A stretch of 64,000 bases of DNA from Yeosuana marina (GTDB taxonomy: Bacteria > Bacteroidota > Bacteroidia > Flavobacteriales > Flavobacteriaceae), in NCBI RefSeq assembly GCF_011762485.1, contig NZ_JAAKGI010000002.1, positions 248,001 to 312,000 on the forward strand. Direction: 5' to 3'. Shown piece after piece: positions 26,173 through 34,433 of the stretch. Under the pieces are notes generated by a model. The model did not search any database. It was not told the DNA's origin and worked only from the letters and a program-made list of their open reading frames with translations. Both the position numbers and the translations under genes were made by a program. Numbering within the stretch: the first letter of the stretch is position 1; every line of letters starts with the position of its first letter.

Positions 26173-26448
26173 TAATTTTTATTCTAGCTGTGTAAGGTGT
26201 AAATGCCCCTACACCAATTTTACTTCTATCACTTAATTTTGCCTTATTAATTTGTCCGATAAATAAATTATCTTCATAATCAAAATCGTCTATAAATTTA
26301 TTATTTCTTAAAGTTTTTTAAGATTTTTAATCAAAGTATCACCTGAAAATTCTACTTCATAAATTTTTTGCCATATAACTTTTTGGTCGTCAGTTAATTT
26401 GATATTTAGCTTCTTAGGATTTATATCTTGAACGAAGCAATTTAAAAT
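26159..26448 (-). pseudogene. Decayed gene with a frameshift, partner of the previous remnant
   Basis: Two protein-like segments in different frames: the first (NPKKLNIKLTDDQKVIWQKI...) ends at a TAA in an A-rich run near 26308, and the second (FIDDFDYEDNLFIGQINKAK, then IGVGAFTPYTARIKINVKR) reads on to a stop at 26159. One single-base indel in the homopolymer would join them. The 5' end is missing: an in-frame TGA closes the frame at 26449. Function unknown. Together with the neighbour it marks a lost two-gene cassette. Confidence 0.55.
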
Positions 26449-26614
26449 TCATTGTCTATACATCTTAATTGTATTCTGTTTTTTTAAAAAAATCTTTGAT
26501 TCAATCAAAAATATGAAATAAAAATATTATGAACTATCTTAATACAACCATATGTCAATATGAGAAATAAACATAGGATTATAAGAAATTGAAACTTTTT
26601 TTAACTAATTCAGG

Positions 26615-26795
26615 ACATTCCCCTACATTCCGTTGCTCTCCATTACGAGAAAAGAGCTTCACTAAAAAAGGTCTTGAACACAATTCCATAGTTTTAGATT
26701 TCCACTTCGTTTCATCCTGCCTAATCCCTAAACTTCGGGAGCAGGAACTCTACATTCCCAATATAAAACGTTGAAATAGCGTCCGCTTAATAGGA
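26615..26795 (+). repeat. Structured non-coding element, copy 1 (before the parB-like gene)
   Basis: This stretch is clearly related to 29210-29380. Shared blocks in the same order are ACATTCCCCT.CATT, a CATTACG.GAAAAGAGCTTC block, AAAGGTCTTG.ACA, GGAAC.CT.CATTCC, and GTCCGC..AATAGGA. A short inverted repeat (CCTGC...GCAGG) sits in the middle where copy 2 has a stronger hairpin. A 61-codon frame over it is not conserved in copy 2, so the element is read as non-coding. It ends about 180 bases before the parB-like start. Confidence 0.6.
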
Positions 26796-26974
26796 GAGAT
26801 ATCTATATCAATATTGGTACAAAGGTAAACTCGCAAAATATTCTCATCAAAAGACTACGGCATAAAGCCTACGCTTCGCCAACACCTCATTTATATTCCG
26901 TTTCCTTTTGAGCAGAAATGTTGTCTTCCGTTTGGGTTCCGCATAAATATTGTTTAATCAAAAACTATAAATTT

Positions 26975-28543
26975 ATGGAAACAATTACCGAACATTTAAA
27001 AGAGGTCGCATTGGTTGAAATTTCAACGAGTAAGACCAATCCGAGGAGCGATTTTAATGAGCAATCCATTCAAGAACTCGCAGAAAGTATTAAAGAGCAT
27101 GGAGTACTTCAACCGTTACTAGTAAGACCAATGTCTGAAGGTTATGAACTCATCTGTGGAGAACGTCGATTAAGAGCCTGCAATCTGATTAATTTGAAAT
27201 CTGTACCAGTACAAATTAGGGACTTAAACAATCAGGAAGTATTGGAAGCTCAAATCATCGAAAATCTCGAAAGAGAAGATGTGCATCCATTACGAGAAGC
27301 TGAAACATTCAAACTGATGATTGACAAAGGCAACTATCTCATTGAAGATATTGCTACTAAAATCGCCAAGTCTGAAAAATTCATTCTGCAAAGGCTGAGT
27401 TTGAATAATCTAAATGCCGAATGGAAAAAACTATTTTTTAAGGATAAAATTAATCTTTCAAAGGCATTAATCATAGCACGACTGGATAAGAAATATCAAA
27501 AAGAAGTGGCGGAAAATGCAAGCGATTGGAGTGGTGATATAAAATCTGCCAAACAATTACAAAGCTATATTGATTCAAATATAACAGCGCTGTTATCAAA
27601 AGCGATTTTTGATCCGCTAGATGAAAAACTGATTAAAAAAGCAGGTGCATGTATCAATTGTCCGAAGCGCTCAGGAGCAAACTGCTCACTGTTTCCCGAT
27701 GTAAAGGAAGAAGACAGATGCTTCGACAAAGTATGTTTCAGCAGTAAAACCAAAAAACACATTCAAACCGAAATAAACAGTATTATCAATAATGCTGAAG
27801 ACGTTTATTTAATAAGATCCAAACATCAAGATACGGACGATGAACTAGCACAGAAATTGAAAAAACTAGGAATTACTGTGTTGGTAAATTATGATGATTT
27901 TGAAACCATCCACGGAAAGGATGAGCGAAAAAACAAAATTAGAGGCTTTTGGATTAACGGTTACGATCATGGAAAATATGTCTCTATTCGAATGACCAAA
28001 AAACAAGAAGAAAAATCATTGGATCCTAAAAGTAAAGAAAGCGTTATTGCTCAGGTTGAAAAAATCAATACAAGAGCAAAACGAATGTTGGAACTGGATG
28101 ATGAAAAAGTACATAAGCGCCTCATTGAAACCATGTGTGAAACTGAAGAATTAACTGTGATTGGAAAACATAAATATTGTGATGCCACAGAAAAAATTAG
28201 CAGATTGATATTATGGAATGCTTTAGGTTGGCCAAAAAAAGAACACTACGGTAAGCTTTTGGATATTGACAAATATAAAAAAGAGGGTTCTTCTGGATTC
28301 CTAAAACGTCTTATGGAATTGACTAAAGATGACATGGCAATCATCATCAATAATGTTGGCTATGATGCCTTTAAATCAGCTTTGCCAACTTATAGTGAGG
28401 CCATGGCACTCAGAGGTCTGGCGGAGAGTTTCGGAAGCATACCCATCGGGGATTTTGAAACCGAACAAAAGGCCATTGCCGATAAAAGAATAAGCCGACA
28501 GAAGGAGAGAGTTTCCAAACTCAAAAAGTCGGTGAAGTTATAA
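26975..28543 (+). CDS. ParB/Spo0J-family protein of the mobile element
   Basis: A 522-residue protein started at METITEHLKE. A start 19 codons upstream is open but lacks conserved sequence. The N-terminal ParB/sulfiredoxin domain shows KTNPR, IKEHGVLQPLLVRP, the CTPase/arginine patch GERRLRACN, and ENLERED. A helix-turn-helix region follows (IATKIAKSEKFILQRLSLNN), and then a C-terminal half with a Cys cluster (CINCPKRSGANC...DRCF) likely binding zinc. Such large ParB-like proteins are standard in Bacteroidota conjugative elements. No ParA gene is adjacent, so true partitioning is uncertain. Confidence 0.85.
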   Translation: METITEHLKEVALVEISTSKTNPRSDFNEQSIQELAESIKEHGVLQPLLVRPMSEGYELICGERRLRACNLINLKSVPVQIRDLNNQEVLEAQIIENLEREDVHPLREAETFKLMIDKGNYLIEDIATKIAKSEKFILQRLSLNNLNAEWKKLFFKDKINLSKALIIARLDKKYQKEVAENASDWSGDIKSAKQLQSYIDSNITALLSKAIFDPLDEKLIKKAGACINCPKRSGANCSLFPDVKEEDRCFDKVCFSSKTKKHIQTEINSIINNAEDVYLIRSKHQDTDDELAQKLKKLGITVLVNYDDFETIHGKDERKNKIRGFWINGYDHGKYVSIRMTKKQEEKSLDPKSKESVIAQVEKINTRAKRMLELDDEKVHKRLIETMCETEELTVIGKHKYCDATEKISRLILWNALGWPKKEHYGKLLDIDKYKKEGSSGFLKRLMELTKDDMAIIINNVGYDAFKSALPTYSEAMALRGLAESFGSIPIGDFETEQKAIADKRISRQKERVSKLKKSVKL

Positions 28544-28546
28544 TCG

Positions 28547-28586
28547 AAGCCACTAATTGTCAATTTGATGATTAGTGGCTTTTTTA
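28547..28586 (+). terminator. Intrinsic terminator after the parB-like gene
   Basis: An 11-base perfect stem AAGCCACTAAT / ATTAGTGGCTT (28547-28557 and 28571-28581) followed by a T run, 4 bases after the stop. A strong rho-independent terminator by inspection. Confidence 0.85.
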
Positions 28587-28614
28587 ATTAGTGTTCAATA
28601 TAAAATATATAATT

Positions 28615-29160
28615 ATGGAAAATTTAAAAGTTGTACAGCTCGATTTCGGTTTTGAGGTTAAATCAATATCAGCATTGGAAGAAGTTATAAAACAACCTAC
28701 AAAGGATAAGAAAGATTTCGTTTTTGATTTTATGGATTGCCTCGTAAGTCCAATAATCGTTTTTAAATCTGCATGGCAAGACACGATACCAAAAGACATT
28801 CTTGGTAGAATAAAAATATCACGTTTAATATGCTTAATGACACATGAAAAAATGGCTTCACTTACAGAGACTTTAGCTTACATAATGCCAAGAACTTATG
28901 AAGCACCCATGCGATCGGAATGGGTAAATATTTATACTTGGTTAGGTCTTCAATATGCAATACAATCTAAAAACAATGGGCAATTAGAAGCTATGACTGA
29001 AATAGCACCTAAAGAACTTTCAGATTATGAAAAAGGTCTTTTGAACAACCTAAGGCAATGGATTTATGATAATAGAAGAAAAGCACTAAAGGATATTCTA
29101 AAAAGGAATAAAATTTCAAAATCTGATGGTATTCTTGATATTCAAGAGAAACTGTTTTAA
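28615..29160 (+). CDS. Hypothetical protein of the mobile-element core
   Basis: A 181-residue protein started at MENLKVVQLDFG. An earlier Met eight codons upstream is less well placed, being close to the terminator. It is soluble, with no signal peptide, membrane helix or cysteine-rich motif. The middle is helical with KISRLICLMTHEKM and EWVNIYTWLGLQYA, and the end is basic (IYDNRRKALKDILKRNKISK). I do not recognise the family. Its position between the parB-like and ssb genes suggests a conserved accessory of the element. Confidence 0.65.
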   Translation: MENLKVVQLDFGFEVKSISALEEVIKQPTKDKKDFVFDFMDCLVSPIIVFKSAWQDTIPKDILGRIKISRLICLMTHEKMASLTETLAYIMPRTYEAPMRSEWVNIYTWLGLQYAIQSKNNGQLEAMTEIAPKELSDYEKGLLNNLRQWIYDNRRKALKDILKRNKISKSDGILDIQEKLF

Positions 29161-29209
29161 AAATATAATTCAATTTACAGAGAAAAATTATCTTACAATT
29201 CCATTCAGC

Positions 29210-29380
29210 ACATTCCCCTGCATTTCGCGAAAAGCTGCATTACGGGAAAAGAGCTTCTTTAACAAAGGTCTTGGACATAATCCACCCTTTTGACTTTCCA
29301 TTCCGTTACCCCTTTCCGCTTCGCTGGAAAGGAACACTTCATTCCAAGTAAAAAGGGTGAATCAAGTCCGCCAAATAGGA
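29210..29380 (+). repeat. Structured non-coding element, copy 2 (before the ssb region)
   Basis: The second copy of the element at 26615-26795, with the same ordered blocks. It contains a clear hairpin, CCTTTCC / GGAAAGG at 29311-29317 and 29326-29332, around a loop with TTCG. Overlapping frames on both strands (29290-29595 and 29259-29483) do not resemble proteins and are not kept in copy 1. It lies about 230 bases before a small 44-codon gene and 405 bases before ssb. Confidence 0.6.
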
Positions 29381-29608
29381 AAAAATATTTGCATTTTGTT
29401 CCACTTCCTATGATTTTGTATTTCACAAAGAATTTAGCTTCACGTCCCGAACCATCACCGCTATACCTTTTTTTTGTCAGCAAAATAACAACATTCAGTT
29501 TTATACGACAGCATAACCAGGCTCGTTCCTCGCACTTTTTATATGTCTTAATAAAGCTGAATATTGAACAGCACCAAGCAACAAAAAGAAGGTAACAGTG
29601 ACGGCTCT

Positions 29609-29743
29609 ATGGGAAGTAAATCTAAAACGGATCTTATGAAATCTTACAAAATCAATAAAAAGGAAGCGGAACAAAAGTTAAAAAAACAAAAAAAGGAAAA
29701 CGCTCTGGATATAATAAGTAAATCAATTTTCAAGCCTTTCTGA
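29609..29743 (+). CDS. Small Lys-rich protein upstream of ssb
   Basis: A 44-residue frame starting MGSKSKTDLMKSYK, continuing with a very basic helix (KKEAEQKLKKQKK) and ending DIISKSIFKPF. It lies 41 bases before the ssb start. The composition suggests a small nucleic-acid-binding protein. There is no recognised family, and an A-rich region can open a frame by chance, so confidence is limited. Confidence 0.4.
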   Translation: MGSKSKTDLMKSYKINKKEAEQKLKKQKKENALDIISKSIFKPF

Positions 29744-29784
29744 AGGGTTCAGATAGGTAAATATTAATCTTTAAATTTTTAATT

Positions 29785-30141
29785 ATGAGTACTCTAAAAA
29801 ACAAAGTACAGTTAATTGGCAACGTAGGAAACGAGCCAGAAATCACGAACCTTGAAAGCGGAAAGAAAGTCGCTAAATTTTCAATTGCTACCAATGAATT
29901 TTACAAAGATTCAAAAGGTGAGAAACAACAGGACACCCAATGGCACAATATTGTGGCATGGGGCAAGATTGCCGAAATCGTTGAAAAATACGTAGGCAAA
30001 GGAAAAGAAGTTGCTTTAGAGGGGAAATTAATGTCACGCTCTTATGAAACCAATGAGGGAGAAAAAAGATATGTTACCGAAGTGGTAGCCAATGAAATCC
30101 TGCTTTTGGGAATTAAAGGTGATGGAAACACCACGGAATAA
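29785..30141 (+). CDS. ssb: Single-stranded DNA-binding protein
   Basis: A 118-residue SSB with a complete OB fold: NKVQLIGNVGNEPEI, FSIATNEFYKDSKGE, WHNIVAWGKIAEIVEKYV and KGKEVALEGKLMSRSYE. It is shorter than the cellular SSB and lacks the acidic DDLPF-type C-terminal tail that recruits repair proteins, ending GIKGDGNTTE. SSBs of conjugative elements coat the transferred strand in the recipient. A strong terminator follows, so it is probably the last gene of its transcript. Confidence 0.92.
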   Translation: MSTLKNKVQLIGNVGNEPEITNLESGKKVAKFSIATNEFYKDSKGEKQQDTQWHNIVAWGKIAEIVEKYVGKGKEVALEGKLMSRSYETNEGEKRYVTEVVANEILLLGIKGDGNTTE

Positions 30142-30150
30142 CTAAAAATA

Positions 30151-30187
30151 AAAGAGGACGTTCCTGTGGAAAGTCGCGTCCTCTTTT
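30151..30187 (+). terminator. Intrinsic terminator after ssb
   Basis: A 10-base perfect stem AAAGAGGACG / CGTCCTCTTT with a 16-base loop followed by T residues, 9 bases after the ssb stop. Confidence 0.88.
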
Positions 30188-30217
30188 TCATTATTAACTT
30201 CTAAAAAGAAAATCACA

Positions 30218-30598
30218 ATGAAGACACAAGTTAACAAAATAAAAGCGGAACTGCAACATTTTATAGGTTCAGAAACCTTTTATAAAATTCCTTTAATAGG
30301 AACTAAATTTACAGATGGAATTAAATATTTGGCAGATGCTGCCGAGTGTTTTTGGTTAGTAACCGATGCTTCAGTAATAGCAAAAAGTTTAATGAACAAA
30401 AGCTATTTTGTAACAGTCGATTTTAAACGACTTTCTGAAAAAGAAAGAGCCGAAAAGCAATGCGAGGCTTTAATTAATTATAGTGACGGAAATGGCAATA
30501 TCTACGAAACACATAGATACAATGTAACGGATTTTCCATTGGATGAATTGCGGTTGTTTTTTGTAGATAATACGTTGATGCTTCCGAGCGAATATTGA
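30218..30598 (+). CDS. DUF6876-type protein
   Basis: A 126-residue soluble protein matching what I recall of the DUF6876 family, found in Bacteroidota mobile elements. Typical features are an N-terminal HFIGSETFYKIP, then KYLADAAECFWLVTDA, and the C-terminal block FPLDELRLFFVDNTLMLPSE. The function is unknown. It forms a small pair with the next gene, bounded by terminators on both sides, so the two are probably transcribed on their own. Confidence 0.75.
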   Translation: MKTQVNKIKAELQHFIGSETFYKIPLIGTKFTDGIKYLADAAECFWLVTDASVIAKSLMNKSYFVTVDFKRLSEKERAEKQCEALINYSDGNGNIYETHRYNVTDFPLDELRLFFVDNTLMLPSEY

Positions 30599-30607
30599 TT
30601 TTCTGTC

Positions 30608-30805
30608 ATGGTATATCTCAATTATTCGAACCTCGATAACGAAACCCAAGAACGTTTGGTTTCGGTTTCCAAAAAAGATGTAGAACATAAATTTGGAAAT
30701 GAATTGAAACGATACGCCAAAGAACATCATATTGAATATGATACACTTTTGGAAGAAGAAGCTTTAAGAAATTTGTATTCTTATGACTATGTTTTTAATA
30801 TTTAG
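30608..30805 (+). CDS. Small hypothetical protein paired with DUF6876
   Basis: A 65-residue acidic protein starting MVYLNYSNLDNETQERL, with a helical middle (VEHKFGNELKRYAKEHHIEY). No recognised domain. It begins 10 bases after the DUF6876 stop and ends 19 bases before a terminator, so it has the placement of a genuine second gene of a two-gene operon. Confidence 0.55.
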   Translation: MVYLNYSNLDNETQERLVSVSKKDVEHKFGNELKRYAKEHHIEYDTLLEEEALRNLYSYDYVFNI

Positions 30806-30824
30806 AATCTAATTTCTAATCTAG

Positions 30825-30853
30825 GACCTTTAATTTTTAAAGGTCTTTTTTTT
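30825..30853 (+). terminator. Intrinsic terminator after the DUF6876 pair
   Basis: A 9-base stem GACCTTTAA / TTAAAGGTC with a short loop and a long T run directly after it. Confidence 0.85.
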
Positions 30854-30859
30854 GTTCTG

Positions 30860-31195
30860 CTATTTTATAATGTGCAACAAAAAGAGATGTTTACTAATTA
30901 TACTTTTAAACTGCCATTGTAACACTCTTAAAAAAATAAATTTCAATTAGTATTGCAGGAAAAGCCATTATATTTTTGGATGTCATGGTATTTTTTTTGT
31001 CCCGATAAATCGGGACGAAAAGGAATAGCAAGAGGGTAACACGCTGGCGCGATGTTTCAATGTTCAGTTTTTGCAAAACACTAGTAAAATCAATGCTTAA
31101 CGGCGATTGAATGTTTTGTTTTTTGAATTTGTAATATCATTTTTTCAGAAAAAAAGCGCTCAGCCCAATAAAAACAACAAATTTTTTCAGAAAAA
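30860..31195 (+). other. Non-coding region upstream of the mobilisation gene, oriT candidate
   Basis: About 335 bases without a gene, just before the mobilisation and relaxase genes, the usual place of the transfer origin. It holds a dyad GTCCCGAT/ATCGGGAC (about 30999-31016), a TTTTGCAAAA palindrome near 31069-31078, and two identical near-palindromes ATTTTTTCAGAAAAAA at 31139-31154 and 31181-31196. The second abuts the next start codon. No nick site can be named from sequence alone. Confidence 0.4.
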
Positions 31196-31588
31196 ATGGA
31201 TAAAGGATATGAAAAAGAACGCTTTGAGATGCTTGGAATAAAAGTTTCAGTAGCAGCAAGATTTCGAAAATATTGTAAAAAAATGTCTAAATCTCAATCT
31301 ATGACATTGCTTTTAATGCTTGACTTTTTTGAAGAAAATGGGATTTCCCCAAAGGAAACTTTAGGTCCAAATATGCAAACCTTGGAGAACGAAATTAAGA
31401 AACGAATCAATGCAGTAATCGCCATCATAAAAGACATCGAAAAGAACCACGACAAACCCACAACGGCGATGCTTCAATCCTTGTTTATGGAATTTGAACC
31501 TAAAGAGAAAAAGCTCATTTTAGAAAAAGATCCTAAAGAAAGGAAAGTCCAGTTTGTGGAAAAACAAGATTCAAATAATCAATTATAA
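31196..31588 (+). CDS. BfmA/BtgA-family mobilisation protein
   Basis: A 130-residue relaxosome accessory protein. The N-terminal VSVAARFRKYCKKMSKSQSMTLLLMLDFF resembles a ribbon-helix-helix/helical DNA-binding domain of the BfmA/BtgA family. The remainder is helical and charged. Such proteins bind oriT and assist the relaxase encoded next. Its end overlaps the open frame of the relaxase, whose likely start is 5 bases beyond this stop. The two near-palindromes immediately upstream could be its binding sites. Confidence 0.75.
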   Translation: MDKGYEKERFEMLGIKVSVAARFRKYCKKMSKSQSMTLLLMLDFFEENGISPKETLGPNMQTLENEIKKRINAVIAIIKDIEKNHDKPTTAMLQSLFMEFEPKEKKLILEKDPKERKVQFVEKQDSNNQL

Positions 31589-31592
31589 AATC

Positions 31593-32621
31593 ATGTACAT
31601 AACAATCACAGCGCAAAAATTAGGAGGTAACTATTCACAAAGTTCTGCGGATTTTGTAGACTATCTAGAGAAAGAAAATCAGAGTTTGGAGCAAGAGGAT
31701 ATGGAACATTTTTTCAACCAATATGGCGATGAAATAGATGTTAAAGAAGTGGTCAAAGAAATTGATGGTAATACTGCAAAACTCAAAAATAGGGAACCTA
31801 AATTTTATTCAATTACTGTAAGTCCAAGTCGATCTGAACTTCGAAAATTACAAAACAGTTCTGAAGATTTAAAGACATATACCAGAGCCATCATGAACGA
31901 TTATGCAACGTCTTTCAATCGGGAAATTAATGGTAAACCAATAACCGTAGACGATATAAAATATTTTGCCAAAATTGAACACCAACGTACGTTTAAAGGC
32001 ACCGACAAACAAGTGCGAGAAAATCAACCTTTTGCCACTAAAATACTTGAGTTAAAAAACAACATTAGGAAAATAGAATACCAACAACTGGAAGGAAATA
32101 TAAAGCAAATGAAAACTCAAATCGCCAAATTAGAAGCCGAAGCACCACACCAACAAAACGGAAAACGTATTGTTCAAGGTATGAAAAAGGACGGTAACCA
32201 AAGTCATGTTCATATTATCGTGAGTCGAAAGGATGCTTCTAATTCTGTAAGCTTATCACCAGGATCCAAACACAAAGCTTCAGAAGTTGAAATGCATGGT
32301 AAAATAGTAAAACGAGGATTTGACAGGGATGCATTCTTCACAAAAGTAGAAAACACCTTTGACAAAACTTTTGGTTACAAACGCAACTATGCTGAATCGT
32401 ACAAATCGAAGAAAGATTTTATTAAAGATCCTAAGTTGTATTTCACGACCTTATTAGGTCTGCCTGGAAGTGAGAAGGCGATTGCCTTTAAAATTCTGGC
32501 GAAATCGGGAGTTCCCATGGCAAGTATTCCAACCAATAAAGTTCAGTTGGCATTGAAAACTATCCGATATCTAAAACAAGGAATACAAGTGGCGATTAAA
32601 TCCGGTTCAATAGGTATATAA
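31593..32621 (+). CDS. mobB: Relaxase, MobB-type (DUF5712 family)
   Basis: A 342-residue relaxase started at MYITITAQK, the conserved start of this Bacteroidota family; the frame is open 13 codons further upstream. The N-terminal strand carries Tyr residues (GGNYSQSSADFVDYLE) and the metal-binding HxH lies in KKDGNQSHVHIIVSRKD at about residues 199-215, as in MobA/MobB relaxases. A long coiled segment precedes it. It would nick one strand at oriT and pilot it to the recipient. It is followed one base later by the coupling-protein gene. Confidence 0.82.
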   Translation: MYITITAQKLGGNYSQSSADFVDYLEKENQSLEQEDMEHFFNQYGDEIDVKEVVKEIDGNTAKLKNREPKFYSITVSPSRSELRKLQNSSEDLKTYTRAIMNDYATSFNREINGKPITVDDIKYFAKIEHQRTFKGTDKQVRENQPFATKILELKNNIRKIEYQQLEGNIKQMKTQIAKLEAEAPHQQNGKRIVQGMKKDGNQSHVHIIVSRKDASNSVSLSPGSKHKASEVEMHGKIVKRGFDRDAFFTKVENTFDKTFGYKRNYAESYKSKKDFIKDPKLYFTTLLGLPGSEKAIAFKILAKSGVPMASIPTNKVQLALKTIRYLKQGIQVAIKSGSIGI

Positions 32622-32622
32622 C

Positions 32623-34218
32623 ATGGAAATGCAAGGTGTCACATTTACTATTGGATTATTATTTGGAATGTTCTTGGTGTTTTCAATCCTTTTCAAAATA
32701 ACGCGCTATGGTTTTATTCTAAACATGATGCTAATTATTATAAGTTTATTGATAGTTTTTAAAATGAGCCTGTTTACATTGAAATGGTATGTTCCTATAC
32801 TTTATGTTGGATGCCCACTATTGTTAATCAATACGGTTTTATATGTATTTCTGCACACTGAAAATGAACCTTTCAATTCCAATAATAAATTCCAAGTTCA
32901 ATTTAAAGTAAAGCGAGGAAGTTTTAAAATAGATAACATTAAACGTGGTGCTTCCATTATAGGTTCAGCCGGTAGCGGAAAAACCGAAAGTGTCGTTTAT
33001 AATTTCCTTCAACATTTCAGTAAGCATAAATTTTCAGGTGTCATCCATGATTACAAAAATTTTGAAATCACTGAAATGGCATTCCCTTTAGTTGAAAAAA
33101 ATGAGATTGATTTCAAAGTGATTTCATTTGATACTATTCATGACCGTGTGAATCCTATAGCACCAAGATATATGACTAATGAAGAAAGCGTAAATGAGGT
33201 CGCAAGGGTACTTATTGAAAACCTCTTAGAGCAAAGAGAGTCAGGAAGTATGGGAACAACTAAATTTTTTAATGATGCCGCAGAAGGACTTATTGGAGGG
33301 TTAATTTGGAAACTTAAAACCAACTATCCTCAATATTGCACATTACCCCATCTCATAGCTATTTACCAATTTTTGGATACAGATAGCCTCATAGCTTTTT
33401 TAAGTTCCAATACAACCTCCAAAGCCATGGCAGATGCTTTTATAAGTGGTAAGGATTCCGATAGACAAACAGCTGGTGTGAAAAGCACTTTGGCGAATGC
33501 GCTGAAGAAAATAAGCACTCAGCGTATTTTTATGACTTTATCGTCGGATGATGTGCCACTTGATATTAATAATCAAGAACATTCTTTAGTGATTTCAGTA
33601 GTCAATAATCCAAAATACGAGACTGCATATTCGCCAATTATAGCCACCATAATTCATACCATTACGAAACAAATGAGTGTGCGACATTCAAACGCTTCGT
33701 TTCTCTTAATGGAAGAGGCACCAACTATTCGGCTTTTAAATATGCACAGAATTCCAGCTACATTGCGAAGCTATGATATTGCTACTGTATATGTGATGCA
33801 AGATAAAATTCAGAACGATATGATGTATGGCGATAAGGCGAGCAAGGCGATTTTAAGTAATTTATCGTATCAATTCTTCGGAAAGGTAAACGATCCAGAT
33901 ACTGCAAAATATTACGAGCGTTTTTTTGAAATCGTAAAGAAAGAAACCACCAGTGTGAATCGAGGTCATAATCTCAATTTTGATACACGAATTACTACTG
34001 GAGAACGGGAAGTAGCAAAAATAAGAGCAGATGCTTTTTTTAGATTGAAGGAAGGGGAGTTTATAACGTTTGCCGATGGCAAAGACAGGAAAGTACAGTT
34101 TAAACTTCCGAAAATTGAAAAACGTTTGCCAATAAAAAAACAAGAATATTCCGAGGCAAATTTACAATCAAATTTTGATGCGATTTATGAGGAGGCAAGG
34201 TCCATATTTAAGAGTTGA
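32623..34218 (+). CDS. mobC: Type IV coupling protein (VirD4/MobC-like ATPase)
   Basis: A 531-residue T4CP with two or three N-terminal membrane helices, then a RecA-like ATPase. Walker A is GSAGSGKTES at about residues 114-123 and Walker B is FLLMEEAPTI near 365. It also carries the conserved TLSSDDVP and RGHNLNFD segments of Bacteroidota TraG/MobC proteins. It links the relaxosome to the mating apparatus. It is directly downstream of the relaxase in one operon. Confidence 0.9.
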   Translation: MEMQGVTFTIGLLFGMFLVFSILFKITRYGFILNMMLIIISLLIVFKMSLFTLKWYVPILYVGCPLLLINTVLYVFLHTENEPFNSNNKFQVQFKVKRGSFKIDNIKRGASIIGSAGSGKTESVVYNFLQHFSKHKFSGVIHDYKNFEITEMAFPLVEKNEIDFKVISFDTIHDRVNPIAPRYMTNEESVNEVARVLIENLLEQRESGSMGTTKFFNDAAEGLIGGLIWKLKTNYPQYCTLPHLIAIYQFLDTDSLIAFLSSNTTSKAMADAFISGKDSDRQTAGVKSTLANALKKISTQRIFMTLSSDDVPLDINNQEHSLVISVVNNPKYETAYSPIIATIIHTITKQMSVRHSNASFLLMEEAPTIRLLNMHRIPATLRSYDIATVYVMQDKIQNDMMYGDKASKAILSNLSYQFFGKVNDPDTAKYYERFFEIVKKETTSVNRGHNLNFDTRITTGEREVAKIRADAFFRLKEGEFITFADGKDRKVQFKLPKIEKRLPIKKQEYSEANLQSNFDAIYEEARSIFKS

Positions 34219-34433
34219 TTTTTAAGGCCAACTTGATAACTTCTTTACTATTAACACCCCACAAACCTGACTAAATTAGTATTAACTCTAACAATTATAA
34301 AATAAATTCTCGAAAGAAAATTCAGTAAACTGTCATAACTCAAAATTCTTTTCTAACTTTAGAGTTTTCTTAAAATTTATAATAATAGCGTCTCTATGGA
34401 TTGCTTTATTTATTAAAAAGTATGACAAAATAA

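Noticed and set aside
26589-26774. Plus-strand 61-codon frame over repeat copy 1
   Set aside because: The matching frame is not kept in repeat copy 2, so the element is treated as non-coding.
26918-26974. Upstream start of the ParB-like gene
   Set aside because: The extra 19 codons have no ParB-like sequence; the ATG at 26975 begins the conserved part.
29259-29595. Overlapping frames on both strands over repeat copy 2
   Set aside because: Neither has protein-like composition nor support in copy 1; they arise from the structured, AT-rich repeat.
34219-34433. Gap between coupling protein and type IIG gene as a possible att site
   Set aside because: No direct repeat or tRNA-like sequence was seen at the borders of the defence block.
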